This document shows positions 33,920-43,150 of a stretch of DNA of 64,000 nt, piece by piece. The position numbers and the translations under genes are program-made. Position 1 is the stretch's first letter; each line of letters opens with the position of its first letter. Source of the DNA: Oricola indica (GTDB lineage Bacteria > Pseudomonadota > Alphaproteobacteria > Rhizobiales > Rhizobiaceae); assembly GCF_019966595.1 (NCBI RefSeq), contig NZ_JAINFJ010000002.1:83330-147329 (forward strand), in the 5' to 3' direction. The notes beneath the pieces are model-generated. The model did not search any database. It was given only the letters and a program-made list of their open reading frames with translations, and was not told the origin of the DNA.

Positions 33920-33960
33920 GCCGCATGCGCCCATCACGGCGTATGCGGCGTTTGCATTTT
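33920..33960 (+). terminator. Hairpin terminator after the small exported-protein gene
   Basis: CGCCGCATGCG (33920-33930) pairs with CGTATGCGGCG (33941-33951) with one G-T pair around a 10-nt loop, followed by the T-rich TTTGCATTTT. It begins 18 bp after the stop at 33902 and separates this gene from the convergent zinc-ribbon protein gene. Confidence 0.7.
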
Positions 33961-34289
33961 CACACCCGTTTCTTTGCCCCGCCCGAGAGAATGCCGCTGA
34001 CATCCTCGTCGCCCAGCGGTTTGAAGGCCCGCAGGTTGTGTTCCGCGTTTTCCAGATAGAGCATGCCGCATTGCGTGCACTGCCAGGCGCTGCGCGCCAT
34101 GTCGCCGATCAGCCTGCGCATATGCATCGCGGATGCCTCGCGTTTTCTCGCATTCCCCTCCCTCTCGATCGCCTCGTCCAGTGCATCCCACATCTCGTTC
34201 CAGCGGCGGTCGGGAATGAAATGCGCCTTATGACCGAGACCGTCGGTCCCGTCATGGATGAGATGGCCACACTCGCACTGGATCTTCAT
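33960..34289 (-). CDS. Small zinc-ribbon-like protein, function unknown
   Basis: A 109-residue soluble protein. It starts MKIQCECGHLIHDGTDG and later has WQCTQCGMLYLE, so two CxC/CxxC pairs can make one zinc ribbon split by a helical segment of about 60 residues (NEMWDALDEAIEREGNARKR). The start at 34289 follows GGGGAG; an in-frame upstream codon would add 15 non-matching residues. It lies just upstream of nothing on its own strand and marks the right end of the accessory region before sitD. Function unknown. Confidence 0.65.
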   Translation of the reverse strand: MKIQCECGHLIHDGTDGLGHKAHFIPDRRWNEMWDALDEAIEREGNARKREASAMHMRRLIGDMARSAWQCTQCGMLYLENAEHNLRAFKPLGDEDVSGILSGGAKKRV

Positions 34290-34338
34290 CGTCCACTCCC
34301 CTTGAACCGTCGGCGGGACAATGCCCGGTTTCAACGGC

Positions 34339-35175
34339 TCAGGACAAGCGTGCCGTCGCGGAGCGCGTGCGCATCATCTTGGCGATAAAGGCGACGATGA
34401 AGAAGGCGGTCAGGATCAGGATGATCGTCGGCGCCGGCGCGCTGTCCAGCCAGAAGCTGGCATAGATGCCGCCGGTCATCGCCATGATCGTCACCGCCAC
34501 CGCGACGGCGAGCATACGGCCGAAACTGCGCGTCATGAGAAAGGCGATGGAGCCCGGCGCGATCAGGAGACCGATGGCGAGGATAAGGCCGACGGCCTTG
34601 AGGGTCGCGACGATTGTCAGCGAGAGGATTGCCAGGAGCCCGTAGTGAAAGACCGCGACGGGCATTCCCGAAACCCGCGCCTGGGCGGGATCGAAGGAAT
34701 GCAGCAGGAGGTCCTTCCATTTGACCAGGATCGCGACCGTCACGAAAAGCGAGATCAAGCCGGCCGTCAGCAGGTCGCCGGCCCCGACACCCAGCATGTT
34801 GCCGAAAAGGATGTGATCGAGATGCACGGTGGTGGAGATCTTTGTGTAGAGCACCATGCCGAAGCCGAACATGCCGGAGAACACGATGCCGAGCACCGTA
34901 TCCTGCTTGATGCGGCTGTTCTGCTGCAGGAAACCTGCCCCCAATGCGCACACCATGCCGGCGACGAAAGCGCCGATGATCAACGGGATGTTGACGATAT
35001 AGGCGATCACGATGCCGGGCAGCACCGCATGGCTGATCGCGTCGCCCATGAGCGCCCATCCCTTGAGCACCAAATAGCAGGACAACAGCGCCGTCGGCAC
35101 CGCGACGATGAGCGCGATCCAGAAGGCGTTCTGCATGAAGGCGAACTGGAAGGGGGCGAGCAGCGTCTCGATCAT
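34339..35175 (-). CDS. sitD: Manganese/iron ABC transporter permease SitD
   Basis: A 278-residue ABC-3 family permease with about eight helices. Conserved parts are VLKGWALMGDAISHAVLPGI near residue 38, FGNMLGVGAGDLL, and the cytoplasmic loop ATLKAVGLILAIGLLIAPGS. It forms the membrane channel with SitC. Its start overlaps the sitC stop by 4 nt (ATGA) and it is the last gene of the sitABCD operon. The neighbouring SitA closely follows enterobacterial SitA, which transports Mn2+ and, less well, Fe2+. Confidence 0.92.
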   Translation of the reverse strand: MIETLLAPFQFAFMQNAFWIALIVAVPTALLSCYLVLKGWALMGDAISHAVLPGIVIAYIVNIPLIIGAFVAGMVCALGAGFLQQNSRIKQDTVLGIVFSGMFGFGMVLYTKISTTVHLDHILFGNMLGVGAGDLLTAGLISLFVTVAILVKWKDLLLHSFDPAQARVSGMPVAVFHYGLLAILSLTIVATLKAVGLILAIGLLIAPGSIAFLMTRSFGRMLAVAVAVTIMAMTGGIYASFWLDSAPAPTIILILTAFFIVAFIAKMMRTRSATARLS

Positions 35176-36029
35176 GCGTCGCCCTCCAGCGCCTCGGCGG
35201 CGCGACGACGCGCCGCCAGCATGCCGTGCTTGGGTGCCAGGAAGAAGACCACGAGAAAGATGAGCGTCTGCAGGGTAATGATGACCCCGCCCGTCGCACC
35301 ATCCAGGAAGTAGCTCAGATAGGCCCCGGTGAAGCTCGTCAGCGATCCGATCGCGACCGCAAGCACCAGCAGGCGCGGAAACCGGTCTGTCAGCAGATAG
35401 GCCGTCGCGCCCGGCGTCACGACCATGGCGATCACGAGGAAAGCGCCGACGGTCTGGAGCGCCGCGACGCAGGACGCCGAGAGCAGCGTGAAGAAGACCA
35501 CCTTGAGCATGCCGGTGCGCAGTCCGATGGACCGCGCGTGGGTCTCGTCGAAGAAAGTGACCATCAGGTCCTTCCACTTGGCGAGCAATATGACCAGCGA
35601 CACGATGCCGATGATCGCCAGTTGCAGCGTATCCTCCGGCGTGATCGCGAGAATGTTGCCGAGCGTGATGGTCTTGATGTCCACCGAGGTCGGTGAGACC
35701 GAAGCCAGGAACAGCCCGAGCCCGAAGAAGGAGGTAAATATCAGCCCGATGACGGCATCGACCTTCAAGCCGGAGCGTTCGTTGAGGAACAGCATGGAGC
35801 CGGCGGCAAGTCCGCCGGCAATGAAGGCACCGAGCGCGAAGGGAATGCCCAGCATGTATGCGCCCGCGACACCGGGAACGATCGAATGGCTGAGCGCGTC
35901 GCCGATCAGCGACCAGCCCTTGAGCATCAGATAGGCAGACAGGAACGCGCAGACGCCGCCGACCAGCGCGCTGACCCACATGGCATTCGTCATATATCCG
36001 TAGGAGAAGGGTTCGAGCAGCAGGTCCAC
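35172..36029 (-). CDS. sitC: Manganese/iron ABC transporter permease SitC
   Basis: A 285-residue ABC-3 permease, paralogue of SitD: LMLKGWSLIGDALSHSIVPG, LGNILAITPEDTLQLAIIG, and ALQTVGAFLVIAMVVTPGAT in the EAA-like region. About eight hydrophobic helices are visible. It lies 3 bp after sitB and overlaps sitD by 4 nt, so all are translated from one message. Confidence 0.92.
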   Translation of the reverse strand: MDLLLEPFSYGYMTNAMWVSALVGGVCAFLSAYLMLKGWSLIGDALSHSIVPGVAGAYMLGIPFALGAFIAGGLAAGSMLFLNERSGLKVDAVIGLIFTSFFGLGLFLASVSPTSVDIKTITLGNILAITPEDTLQLAIIGIVSLVILLAKWKDLMVTFFDETHARSIGLRTGMLKVVFFTLLSASCVAALQTVGAFLVIAMVVTPGATAYLLTDRFPRLLVLAVAIGSLTSFTGAYLSYFLDGATGGVIITLQTLIFLVVFFLAPKHGMLAARRRAAEALEGDA

Positions 36030-36032
36030 GGC

Positions 36033-36929
36033 TCAGCCCTCCTCGCCGGACTGCGAATTCTCGTCCGGCCGATCGGGATTGGCGCGCTGGGTTTTCTCGT
36101 CATACATGACCAGCGGGCGTTCATCGTCGGTGAGGATCTTGATCTCGCGGCGATCGTCGTCGTCATGCAGGTCGCGCCCGCCGAGAACGAAATGACGCAG
36201 AACGCCGCCGAATGCCTCCTCCAGATTTTCGGCGGTGAAGGTCGTCGCGGTCGGACCATGGGCGAGAACCGTTCCCTTGATGAGCACCGTGCGATCACAG
36301 AACTCGGGCACCGATCCCAGATTGTGGGTGGAAACCAGCATGACCCTGCCCTCTTCGCGCAAGTCGCGCAGAAGCGCGACGATCGCCTCCTCAGTGGTGA
36401 CATCGACGCCCGTAAAAGGCTCGTCGAGCAGAATGACGCGGCCATCCTGCGCGAGCGCACGGGCGAGAAAGACCCGTTTCTTCTGCCCGCCCGACAATTC
36501 GCCGATCTGGCGGTGCCGGTAATCCGACATCCCCACCCGCTCGAGCGCCTTGTCGACAGCCTCGCGATCTTTGGCCTTGGGAATGCGCAGGAAGCCCATG
36601 TGGCCGTAACGGCCCATCATCACGACATCCTCGACGAGGACCGGAAAGCTCCAGTCGACTTCCTCGGCCTGCGGCACATAGGCGACGATGTTCTGTCGCA
36701 GGGCCTCGGCGACGGTCATGCCCAGAATGCGAATCTCGCCTTTCGCCGTCGGCACGAAGCCCATGATGGCCTTGAACAGCGTTGACTTGCCCGAACCATT
36801 CACCCCGACAAGCGCCGAGATCGTGCCGGTCGGGATTTCGAAACTCGCATCGCGCAACGCCGTATGACCGTTGCGATAGGTGACCGTGATATCGTGAACG
36901 GACAGTCCGGAAGGGGATTGTTGCAACAT
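36033..36929 (-). CDS. sitB: Manganese/iron ABC transporter ATPase SitB
   Basis: A 298-residue ABC ATPase: Walker [11 protein letters not shown]-loop, signature [19 protein letters not shown], Walker [13 protein letters not shown] and the switch His in STHNLG. It powers metal import through SitC and SitD. The C-terminal ~50 residues are a charged extension ([16 protein letters not shown]) that could bind metal or be unstructured. The start at 36929 gives a normal N-terminus; a GTG at 36983 would add 18 residues. Confidence 0.92.
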   Translation of the reverse strand: MLQQSPSGLSVHDITVTYRNGHTALRDASFEIPTGTISALVGVNGSGKSTLFKAIMGFVPTAKGEIRILGMTVAEALRQNIVAYVPQAEEVDWSFPVLVEDVVMMGRYGHMGFLRIPKAKDREAVDKALERVGMSDYRHRQIGELSGGQKKRVFLARALAQDGRVILLDEPFTGVDVTTEEAIVALLRDLREEGRVMLVSTHNLGSVPEFCDRTVLIKGTVLAHGPTATTFTAENLEEAFGGVLRHFVLGGRDLHDDDDRREIKILTDDERPLVMYDEKTQRANPDRPDENSQSGEEG

Positions 36930-37052
36930 GGGGCTCAGCGTTTCGGCGTGTGTGTTCGTATCATTGACTGCATGCACTTCCACAAACTTTCAGCGCAGCG
37001 CAGGTCTCATGGTTTCCCGCGAGGTTCCTCAGGCGAATTGATCCGTTCGTCG

Positions 37053-37955
37053 TCAATTGACCGTGGCCGCGAGACTGCGTGCGACGGTTTCCGACGTCAC
37101 CCGGAGCAAATCGAGATAGGTCGGCACGGGGCCGTCGGAATCGGTCAGGGAGTCGACATAGAGCATTCCGCCGTATTTCGCGCCGGTCTCGCGCGCAACC
37201 TGCTTGGCCGGATCGTTGTTCACCGTGCTTTCGCAGAAGACGACCGGAATGTCGTTTTCCCTCACGCCGTCGATGACCTTGCGAACCTGTTGCGGCGTGC
37301 CTGTCTGGTCGGCGTTCATCGGCCAGAGATAGAGTTCGCGCAGTCCGAAGTCGCGGGCGAGATAGCTAAACGCCCCCTCGCAGGTGACAAGCCAGCGCTT
37401 TTCCTCGGGGACGGTGTCGATCATCGCCCTCAGAGGCTCGATCGCCGCCCGGATCTTCTGCTTGTAGGCTTCGGCATTCGCCTTGTAGGTCTCCGCGTTT
37501 TCCGGGTCATGCTCGACAAAGGCGTCGCGGATATTGTCGACATAGATCAGCGCGCTTTCGAGCGCCATCCAGGCATGCGGGTTGGGTTTGCCCTCATAAG
37601 ACCCTTCCGCAATGCTGATCGGTTCGATGCCCTCGGTCAGCGTGACCGCCGGAATGTCGCGCAGATTGTTGAAGAACTGTTCGAACCAGAGTTCCAGGTT
37701 CATCCCGTTCCACATCACCAGATCTGCGCCCTGCGCGCGAACGAGATCGCGCGGCGTCGGATCGTAGCCGTGGATTTCGGCGCCCGGCTTGGTGATCGAT
37801 TCCACCACGGCGGCATCGCCGGCCACATTGCGCGCCATGTCGGCAATGACGGTGAATGTCGTGACGGCCTTGAACTTGTCCGCCGAGAATGCGGCCCCGC
37901 CGGTCGCTGCCAAAATGGCCACACCGGCGATCAGAACTCGCATCGTCTTGAACAT
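37053..37955 (-). CDS. sitA: Manganese/iron-binding periplasmic protein SitA
   Basis: A 300-residue cluster A-I metal-binding protein with a signal peptide (VLIAGVAILAATGGAAF). The four metal ligands of this family are seen as His in GAEIHGYDPTPRD, His in NPHAWM, Glu in VTCEGAFSYLARDFG, and Asp in LYVDSLTDSDGPVPTYLDLL. The match to known SitA proteins (Mn2+/Fe2+) is much closer than to ZnuA, and the His-rich ZnuA loop is absent. The start is uncertain: AGGAG is too close to ATG 37964, so ATG 37955 is preferred. Two palindromes upstream suggest Mur (Fur-family) control. Confidence 0.92.
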   Translation of the reverse strand: MFKTMRVLIAGVAILAATGGAAFSADKFKAVTTFTVIADMARNVAGDAAVVESITKPGAEIHGYDPTPRDLVRAQGADLVMWNGMNLELWFEQFFNNLRDIPAVTLTEGIEPISIAEGSYEGKPNPHAWMALESALIYVDNIRDAFVEHDPENAETYKANAEAYKQKIRAAIEPLRAMIDTVPEEKRWLVTCEGAFSYLARDFGLRELYLWPMNADQTGTPQQVRKVIDGVRENDIPVVFCESTVNNDPAKQVARETGAKYGGMLYVDSLTDSDGPVPTYLDLLRVTSETVARSLAATVN

Positions 37956-37990
37956 CGCGCACATATCTCCTGCCTAACTTTGAATGATTA

Positions 37991-38036
37991 TGCGAAGCAT
38001 TCGCAGAAAGTCAAGCTAGTTGCGAATGATTTGCAA
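37991..38036 (-). promoter_or_regulatory. Two Mur/Fur-type palindromes upstream of sitA
   Basis: TGCGAA-GCA-TTCGCA (37991-38005) is a perfect palindrome. TTGCGAA-TGA-TTTGCAA (38020-38036) differs by one base in its arms. They are 29 bp apart and lie 36-81 bp before the sitA start in an AT-rich stretch. In rhizobia and Brucella, Mur, a Fur-family manganese sensor, binds TGCAAAT-like palindromes before sitA, so repression in high Mn is likely. Confidence 0.6.
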
Positions 38037-38200
38037 AAAGATGGATGGAGGCCGACTAATTCGAGCGGCGAGACTCATCAGCCGCGGCCACCATTCCTGG
38101 AAAGCCCCTGCCCCGGAACACCCGCCCATGGTCTCGCCGTCGCGATCGGGCTAAACTCCCGGAAAAGCGGGCGTCCGCGACCATGCCGGAGGAGAAAACG

Positions 38201-38782
38201 ATGCGAAAGCTGCAAACGCAAGGCGTTCACCACATCACCATCGTGGGTGCGGACCGTCAGACCTCGATCGATTTCTGGGAGGGCGTTCTCGGCATGCCGT
38301 TCGTGTTCGAACAACCCAATCTCGACAGCGAGCAGGAAAGCCACCTCTATTTCGATCCCGGCGACGGACGGCTGATCACGATCTTCACCGACGAGAGCCG
38401 CAAGCCGGACGCGACGCGCACGCCCACCGAGATCGGCTGCGTGCATCACCTTGCGCTTTCGGTTTCACAGGCGACCTTCTGGCAGGCTGTCGAACGGCTG
38501 GACGAACGCGGCATCAGGCACAGCGGTCCGAAGGATCGCGGCTTCATGGATTCGATCTATTTCAACGATCCGCTCGGGCTTTTGATCGAACTTGCTTCCT
38601 ACCGGTTCGAGCCCCCTTGGGGCGTCTCGCATGGCCAGGTCATGCTGGAAGCCCACAAGATCCGCGTGGCGCGGGGCGATCATCACATCGACAAGATTCA
38701 CCTCGCCGACGCGATCGAGAAACTGACCGCCCAAACCTTCGACAGCCTGTCCACCGACCGAGATCCGAAGAACCCTTACTAG
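38201..38782 (+). CDS. VOC-family (glyoxalase/ring-cleavage dioxygenase-like) protein
   Basis: A 193-residue protein with the vicinal oxygen chelate fold in two betaalphabetabetabeta modules. The metal positions are His in VHHITIVGADRQTS, His in CVHHLALSVS and Glu in LIELASYRFE, with FNDPLGLLIELA at the end of module two. It resembles the single-chain ring-cleaving dioxygenase/MhqO group in its first module, but is shorter. GGAGGAG precedes the start. It is a single gene that diverges from the sit operon and converges on DUF1513. Confidence 0.8.
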   Translation: MRKLQTQGVHHITIVGADRQTSIDFWEGVLGMPFVFEQPNLDSEQESHLYFDPGDGRLITIFTDESRKPDATRTPTEIGCVHHLALSVSQATFWQAVERLDERGIRHSGPKDRGFMDSIYFNDPLGLLIELASYRFEPPWGVSHGQVMLEAHKIRVARGDHHIDKIHLADAIEKLTAQTFDSLSTDRDPKNPY

Positions 38783-38783
38783 T

Positions 38784-38879
38784 GCAATTCAGGTTTTGGT
38801 TGAAACATCAGCATCGGAATGCGCGTTCGAGCCGAAGGCGAGAGGCAGCGCATTCAGATCCTATTGCAACCTGAAATGC
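38784..38879. repeat. Nested long inverted repeat between convergent genes
   Basis: The outer arms GCAATTCAGGTT (38784-38795) and AACCTGAAATGC (38868-38879) match at 11 of 12 positions. The inner arms GAATGCGC (38817-38824) and GCGCATTC (38848-38855) match perfectly around a 23-nt loop. The right half also forms its own hairpin, AGCGCATT with AATGCGCT (38847-38882). It fills the gap between the VOC gene and the convergent DUF1513 gene and could be a two-way terminator. The style is that of dispersed intergenic palindromes in rhizobia. Confidence 0.55.
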
Positions 38880-38880
38880 G

Positions 38881-39984
38881 CTAGGCCGGGTTCCACGGAC
38901 GGCGCACGATGTGATTGTCCCAGGCCAGTTGGGTCTGGTGACCATCCATGACGCCCATGCCGCTCGACAGCAGGAAGCCGTCGCCGCGATCGGCCGCACC
39001 GCAAATATCGGGAAGCGTCACGCGTTCGCGCACCGCGCCGCTCGCGCCGTCGATTTCGAGCGCGGTGTTGCCCTGCGGCGATGTGAGAACGACCGCGCCC
39101 GTGCGGTCATTGGCCGCCACCGAGCCGACATAACCGCGCATCAGCCGCAAATCCTCCGGCGCAAGATCGAGCAGGCGCACATTACCGTCCGGCGAAATCG
39201 AGCCGGCAAGCGGCAACGGTTCGTGGATATCGCCCTGGTTCTGGGACGCGAACCAAGTCGTGCCATCCTCCATCATGGCGAGGTGGCGGATCGACAGCTT
39301 GTGAAGATGCGGCGCCAGTTCATGCACCGACAGGATGCGTGACTCTTCGAGATCGACAAAGGTCAGGTTCGGTTTCATCGTCGCGACATTGAGCACTGTC
39401 CGGCCGTAATCCGGATGCGTTTCGAGCCCGCCATTGGCGATCAGCATCGTGCGGCCGTCGGGGAGAACCGTCATGTCGTGCGGCCCGATTCCGCCGGAAA
39501 AGAACTCGCCAATTCGCCGGAAGCCATCGGTTGCATCATGTACGCCGATAACGCCGCGCGCATTGTCGTAATCATTGTCGGTCGAATAGAGCAGCTTGCC
39601 GTCGGTGGAGAAGCAGCCATGACCGTAGAAGTGGCGCCCTTGCGGCGCATGGAAGACGAGCGGTTCGTTGTCCTTGCGGAGATCGATCGCCGCGGCGAAG
39701 GTCCCCGGCCGCCGCGCGAAGACGACGACCCTTTCGCCGCGCGGGTCGAACACCGCGTCATGTCCCCGTTCGGGAAGAGCGTAGCGATGGATGACCGTGC
39801 CGTCTTCCGCAAGAAGTGCGATGCCGTAGCTCCCGTCGCCATCATAATAGGCGGACGCGAAAACCGCATCGGTATCCTGAAGCGCCCTGGCGGCGCGCGG
39901 AGCGAGACCGGCAAGGAACGTCCCGCCCGCGGCGCGCAGCAGTGTCCGTCGGTCGATCAGCCCGGTCGATGAAAACAGTCGCAT
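38881..39984 (-). CDS. DUF1513 periplasmic protein
   Basis: A 367-residue protein with a Tat-like signal (LIDRRTLLRAAGGTFLAGLA) and a mature part built of repeated beta units typical of DUF1513, which is expected to form a propeller: GHDAVFDPRGERVVVFARRP, FSTDGKLLYSTDNDYDNARG, GPHDMTVLPDGRTMLIANGG, SIRHLAMMEDGTTWFASQNQ. In alphaproteobacteria it is found after imelysin and the di-haem oxidoreductase, as here, and a role in periplasmic iron handling is supposed. Its start overlaps the imelysin stop by 1 nt. Confidence 0.85.
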   Translation of the reverse strand: MRLFSSTGLIDRRTLLRAAGGTFLAGLAPRAARALQDTDAVFASAYYDGDGSYGIALLAEDGTVIHRYALPERGHDAVFDPRGERVVVFARRPGTFAAAIDLRKDNEPLVFHAPQGRHFYGHGCFSTDGKLLYSTDNDYDNARGVIGVHDATDGFRRIGEFFSGGIGPHDMTVLPDGRTMLIANGGLETHPDYGRTVLNVATMKPNLTFVDLEESRILSVHELAPHLHKLSIRHLAMMEDGTTWFASQNQGDIHEPLPLAGSISPDGNVRLLDLAPEDLRLMRGYVGSVAANDRTGAVVLTSPQGNTALEIDGASGAVRERVTLPDICGAADRGDGFLLSSGMGVMDGHQTQLAWDNHIVRRPWNPA

Positions 39985-41072
39985 CAGTCTCCGTCCAGCG
40001 ATGAGAACCCGACCGACAACCCCAACGCCGCCGTCACCTGCTGGCCGAAGAGGCTCTGCAGGCTCTGAGTCAGGATGACGAGATAATCCAGGTCCTTCAC
40101 TCGCTCTTCATTGGCGAGAACCTCTTCGACCGGCATATTCAGCCGGTCGAGCGTCGCCTCGGCATTATTGAATTCGAACTCGATCGAGCGCGCCAGCCAG
40201 CTTTCGTCTTCCGGCAGGATGTCGGAAATTCCAGCGGTTTCGTAATAGGAGCGAAGCGCCTCGAACGCCGCATCGACAAATTCCAGCGAAATCCCGGACC
40301 GCCAGAACAGCGCCCTTTTCGGATTGGCTTGCCCGTCCTCGGGAAGCATCGGCTTCAACCGCTGATCGCGGATGATTTCGAAAGCTTCGGCGGGAATGGA
40401 CAGGAGCTCGCTGACGACCTCATCGGCATTGCGGAAGATCGGGTTCTCCTCGCCCGGGTTCGACCAGAGCGTCGCGTATCCGTCCTTGTCCTGCCAGGCG
40501 GCGTTCAGCTCCACCGCGATGGCGTGGATGTTGCGGGCGACAGCCCTGGCGAAAAGGCAACGGTGCCCCGCATCGGACGCAAGATCGTCGGATCCGGTGC
40601 CGAAGAGAAGGAATTCGAGCGTTGTAAAGCCCTGCAGGGCGACGCTTTTCGCGGGCAGGTTTTCCGCGTCGGTCACGCTCTCGTCGCCGGACCCGATCAC
40701 GCCCTGGACCTGCCTCAGTGCAATGCCGCGACGATCCGGCCAGAACAGCAGGCGCTCGAGCCGGTTCTCCTGGATCAGGGGCCCGGTGCGCAGGAATTCG
40801 ACCCGGGCAAGGGCGAGCGCGCTCGCGCGAAATGCCGCGCGGGCAGCATCGAGCGTCCGTTCGCCGGGGTCCTCGCAAAGCTCGTCCGTCGCGATTGCCG
40901 CCAGTTCCGCGTCGTCCGCGAAGCGCTCGAAACCGGGCTGGATGAAACCAGCGACAAGCAGGCGGACTGACCGGACGGCCTGCTCGCCATCGACCGTGAG
41001 TTCCTGCGAGGATGCAGGGCCCGCGAACAGCATGGCGAGACTGATAAACGTAGCGACAAGACGGCGCATCAA
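39984..41072 (-). CDS. Imelysin-family (M75-like) periplasmic protein
   Basis: A 362-residue protein with a signal peptide (LVATFISLAMLFAGPASSQ) and the two-bundle helical imelysin fold. The family region is seen as TTLEFLLFGTGSDD, where the classic GxHxxE reads G-F-T-T-L-E, so the His is missing. ARAVARNIHAIAVELNAAW is the second conserved helix. Imelysins are linked to iron uptake rather than proteolysis. It overlaps both neighbours by 1 to 4 nt. It is one of two imelysins in this locus; the other, at 43481, keeps the His. Confidence 0.85.
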   Translation of the reverse strand: MMRRLVATFISLAMLFAGPASSQELTVDGEQAVRSVRLLVAGFIQPGFERFADDAELAAIATDELCEDPGERTLDAARAAFRASALALARVEFLRTGPLIQENRLERLLFWPDRRGIALRQVQGVIGSGDESVTDAENLPAKSVALQGFTTLEFLLFGTGSDDLASDAGHRCLFARAVARNIHAIAVELNAAWQDKDGYATLWSNPGEENPIFRNADEVVSELLSIPAEAFEIIRDQRLKPMLPEDGQANPKRALFWRSGISLEFVDAAFEALRSYYETAGISDILPEDESWLARSIEFEFNNAEATLDRLNMPVEEVLANEERVKDLDYLVILTQSLQSLFGQQVTAALGLSVGFSSLDGD

Positions 41073-42619
41073 AGAGACTCCAGGAAACGGATTAGCGCAT
41101 CGCGATCGGCCTTTTCCAAAGCCGCGAAACGGTCACGAGCACCCTGCGCCTCGCCACCATGCCAGAGAATCGCCTCCGTCAGATTGCGCGCGCGGCCGTC
41201 GTGCAGAAAGAAAGTGTGACCATTGACCGTTTCGGTCAAGCCGATACCCCAAAGCGGCGCCGTGCGCCATTCCCGTCCGTTCGCAACCCCGACCGGCTGG
41301 CCGTCGGCAAGCCCTTCGCCCATGTCGTGCAGAAGAAAATCGGAATAGGGCCAGATCAGTTGAAAGGCATGGACCTCGTCCGCCGCATCGCGGCTGGTGA
41401 CGAATTTCGGCCGGTGACAGGAGGTGCAGCCGAGGCTGTAGAACATCTCCTTGCCACGCAGGACGTCGGGGGCCTCGTAGTCGCGCCGTGCCGGAACCGC
41501 AAGGTTCTCGGAATAGAAGGTGACGAGATCCATGATGGGGTCCGGAGCCTCTGTATCGCCGAGACGCTTCTGCACGCCTGTCGGCCGGGCGAGACATTCC
41601 TCCTGCGCCGGCATGCAATCGCCATGGCTCTTCGGAAGGTCGGGCGACGAGATGCCGATATCGCCGGCGAAGGCGGCGGCGGTCTGTTTGCGAATCGACG
41701 GGTTCTGCGCCTTCCAGCCGAAGCGGCCGATTTCGATCGCGGAGTCCGGTGTCGCGCGCGTCAGCTGGACACGGCCGGAAATTCCGTCGCCATCGGCATC
41801 GTCCGGGTCCGCATTCGCCACGATATCGGACGGCTCGATGGCCTGGATGAGTCCCATGCCGATCATCGGCGGCGCGATGCGTGGGGACAGCGTCGTTTCG
41901 GGATGCAACGGCCCGTATCCGAGATCGTCGATCGCATAGGTCGGCTTTCGCAGCGAAACGATCTCGCCCCCCGCGAGCGCGACCGGAACTTCCTCGTACT
42001 CGATGCGCATATGCCCCTCGGCCTTCAGGCCGGGCACGGCATTGTCCTGCAATTGCCCGCCGTAAACGGGATCGGGGAAATTCGCCGCGACGTAGCTCTC
42101 CAGCGCGGCACGCTCGGCATCGTTTTGCGCCGGGCGGGCGAGGCGCAGGAACATCGAGGTCGCGTCCGCGGCCCCTTCCGGCGGATGGCCACGCCCATCC
42201 TTGAGATGGCAACTCTGGCAGGCGCGCGCATTGAACAGCGGTCCGAGGCCGTCCGAGGCCTGTGTCGAGGACGGGGACGAAACCCAGAGCTTGCGGAACA
42301 GCGCGTTACCGAGCTTGAAATCGCGCTCCTGTTCGAAGCTCAAATTGGCCGAAAACTGGGAAAAGGCATCGCGGTTGACCTTCTTTCGGGAGGTCGTGGC
42401 GCCGCCGGACATGGCCTCGAAGGCTTCCGCCTTCGAAAAATCGCCTGTCGGTGTCGTGACCTTCTCGACGCGGGCGAGGTCTTCGGGCGTCAGGTCACCG
42501 CGCTGCGTTGGGATATCGTCGGCGAAGGCTGTGCCGGCGAGACCGGCCGCCAGAAGGGCGGCCAGCCGGAATGTCCGGGAAATCGCGCTATTCTTCCTGC
42601 TCGTCGGCACTTGCCGCAT
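41069..42619 (-). CDS. Di-haem c-type oxidoreductase (DUF1111 family)
   Basis: A 516-residue exported protein with a signal peptide ending GTAFADD. Two haem c sites are visible, CQSCH (in [16 protein letters not shown]) and CTSCH (in [13 protein letters not shown]). Other family marks are [23 protein letters not shown] and [20 protein letters not shown]. This group is called thiol oxidoreductase or di-haem peroxidase-like; its real substrate is not known, but its place between imelysins points to iron redox chemistry. The start is uncertain: ATG 42619 and GTG 42643 both lie inside the bacterioferritin gene and neither has a good ribosome site. Confidence 0.88.
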   Translation of the reverse strand: MRQVPTSRKNSAISRTFRLAALLAAGLAGTAFADDIPTQRGDLTPEDLARVEKVTTPTGDFSKAEAFEAMSGGATTSRKKVNRDAFSQFSANLSFEQERDFKLGNALFRKLWVSSPSSTQASDGLGPLFNARACQSCHLKDGRGHPPEGAADATSMFLRLARPAQNDAERAALESYVAANFPDPVYGGQLQDNAVPGLKAEGHMRIEYEEVPVALAGGEIVSLRKPTYAIDDLGYGPLHPETTLSPRIAPPMIGMGLIQAIEPSDIVANADPDDADGDGISGRVQLTRATPDSAIEIGRFGWKAQNPSIRKQTAAAFAGDIGISSPDLPKSHGDCMPAQEECLARPTGVQKRLGDTEAPDPIMDLVTFYSENLAVPARRDYEAPDVLRGKEMFYSLGCTSCHRPKFVTSRDAADEVHAFQLIWPYSDFLLHDMGEGLADGQPVGVANGREWRTAPLWGIGLTETVNGHTFFLHDGRARNLTEAILWHGGEAQGARDRFAALEKADRDALIRFLESL

Positions 42620-43076
42620 TGAGAAGACCGTATTTTTCCTCACCGAGTTTCCCGAGGAGTTCGAGTTGAGTTTCGAGGAAGTCGATATGACCTTCCTCGT
42701 CCGCGATCAGTTCCTCGAACAGGTTCTTGGTGACATAGTCGCCTTCCTGTTCGCAGATGTTTCGCGATTGCGTGTAGGACTTCCAAGCCTCGTACTCGCC
42801 GGCGAGATCGGCCTCGAGGACCTCCTTCACATTCTGCCCGATATGCAGCGGCGCCACGTTTTGCAGGTTGGGATGGCCCTCCAGGAAGATGATGCGTTCC
42901 ACCAGCTTGTCGGCGTGATGCATCTCTTCGATCGATTCCGCGCGTTCCTTGGCAGCGAGCTTGCCGTAGCCCCAGTCCGCGAGAAGGCGATAGTGCAACC
43001 AATACTGGTTCACCGCGCCGAGTTCGAGAAAAAGAGCCTCGTTCAGACGCTCGATAACCTGTTGTTTGCCCTTCAT
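42588..43076 (-). CDS. bfr: Bacterioferritin
   Basis: A 162-residue four-helix iron storage protein. Ferroxidase ligands are seen as Glu in [18 protein letters not shown], Glu and His in [15 protein letters not shown], Glu in [12 protein letters not shown] and Glu/His in [11 protein letters not shown]. The Met of MHHADK is the haem ligand at the dimer interface. It takes up Fe2+, oxidises it and stores it. The gene overlaps the downstream di-haem protein gene by 32 nt and lies 74 bp after a Bfd-like ferredoxin gene that may help release the iron. Confidence 0.95.
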   Translation of the reverse strand: MKGKQQVIERLNEALFLELGAVNQYWLHYRLLADWGYGKLAAKERAESIEEMHHADKLVERIIFLEGHPNLQNVAPLHIGQNVKEVLEADLAGEYEAWKSYTQSRNICEQEGDYVTKNLFEELIADEEGHIDFLETQLELLGKLGEEKYGLLNAASADEQEE

Positions 43077-43150
43077 AATTCACACTCCTGTCCAGACTGG
43101 CCGTCTCCGGCCTACAATCTCAGGAGGACTACTCCGAACACATCAGTGCA

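Noticed and set aside
19567-34334. Gasdermin, pore-forming toxin or CRISPR partner for the CHAT/caspase genes
   Set aside because: No repeat array, Cas gene or gasdermin-like protein was found; the neighbours carry signal peptides, which does not fit the known cytoplasmic systems.
37053-37955. ZnuA zinc-binding protein
   Set aside because: No His-rich loop, and ligands and surrounding sequence follow SitA (His, His, Glu, Asp).
36864-38375. 503-codon plus-strand frame across sitB, sitA and the VOC gene start
   Set aside because: Antisense to well-conserved SitA and spans unrelated intergenic DNA.
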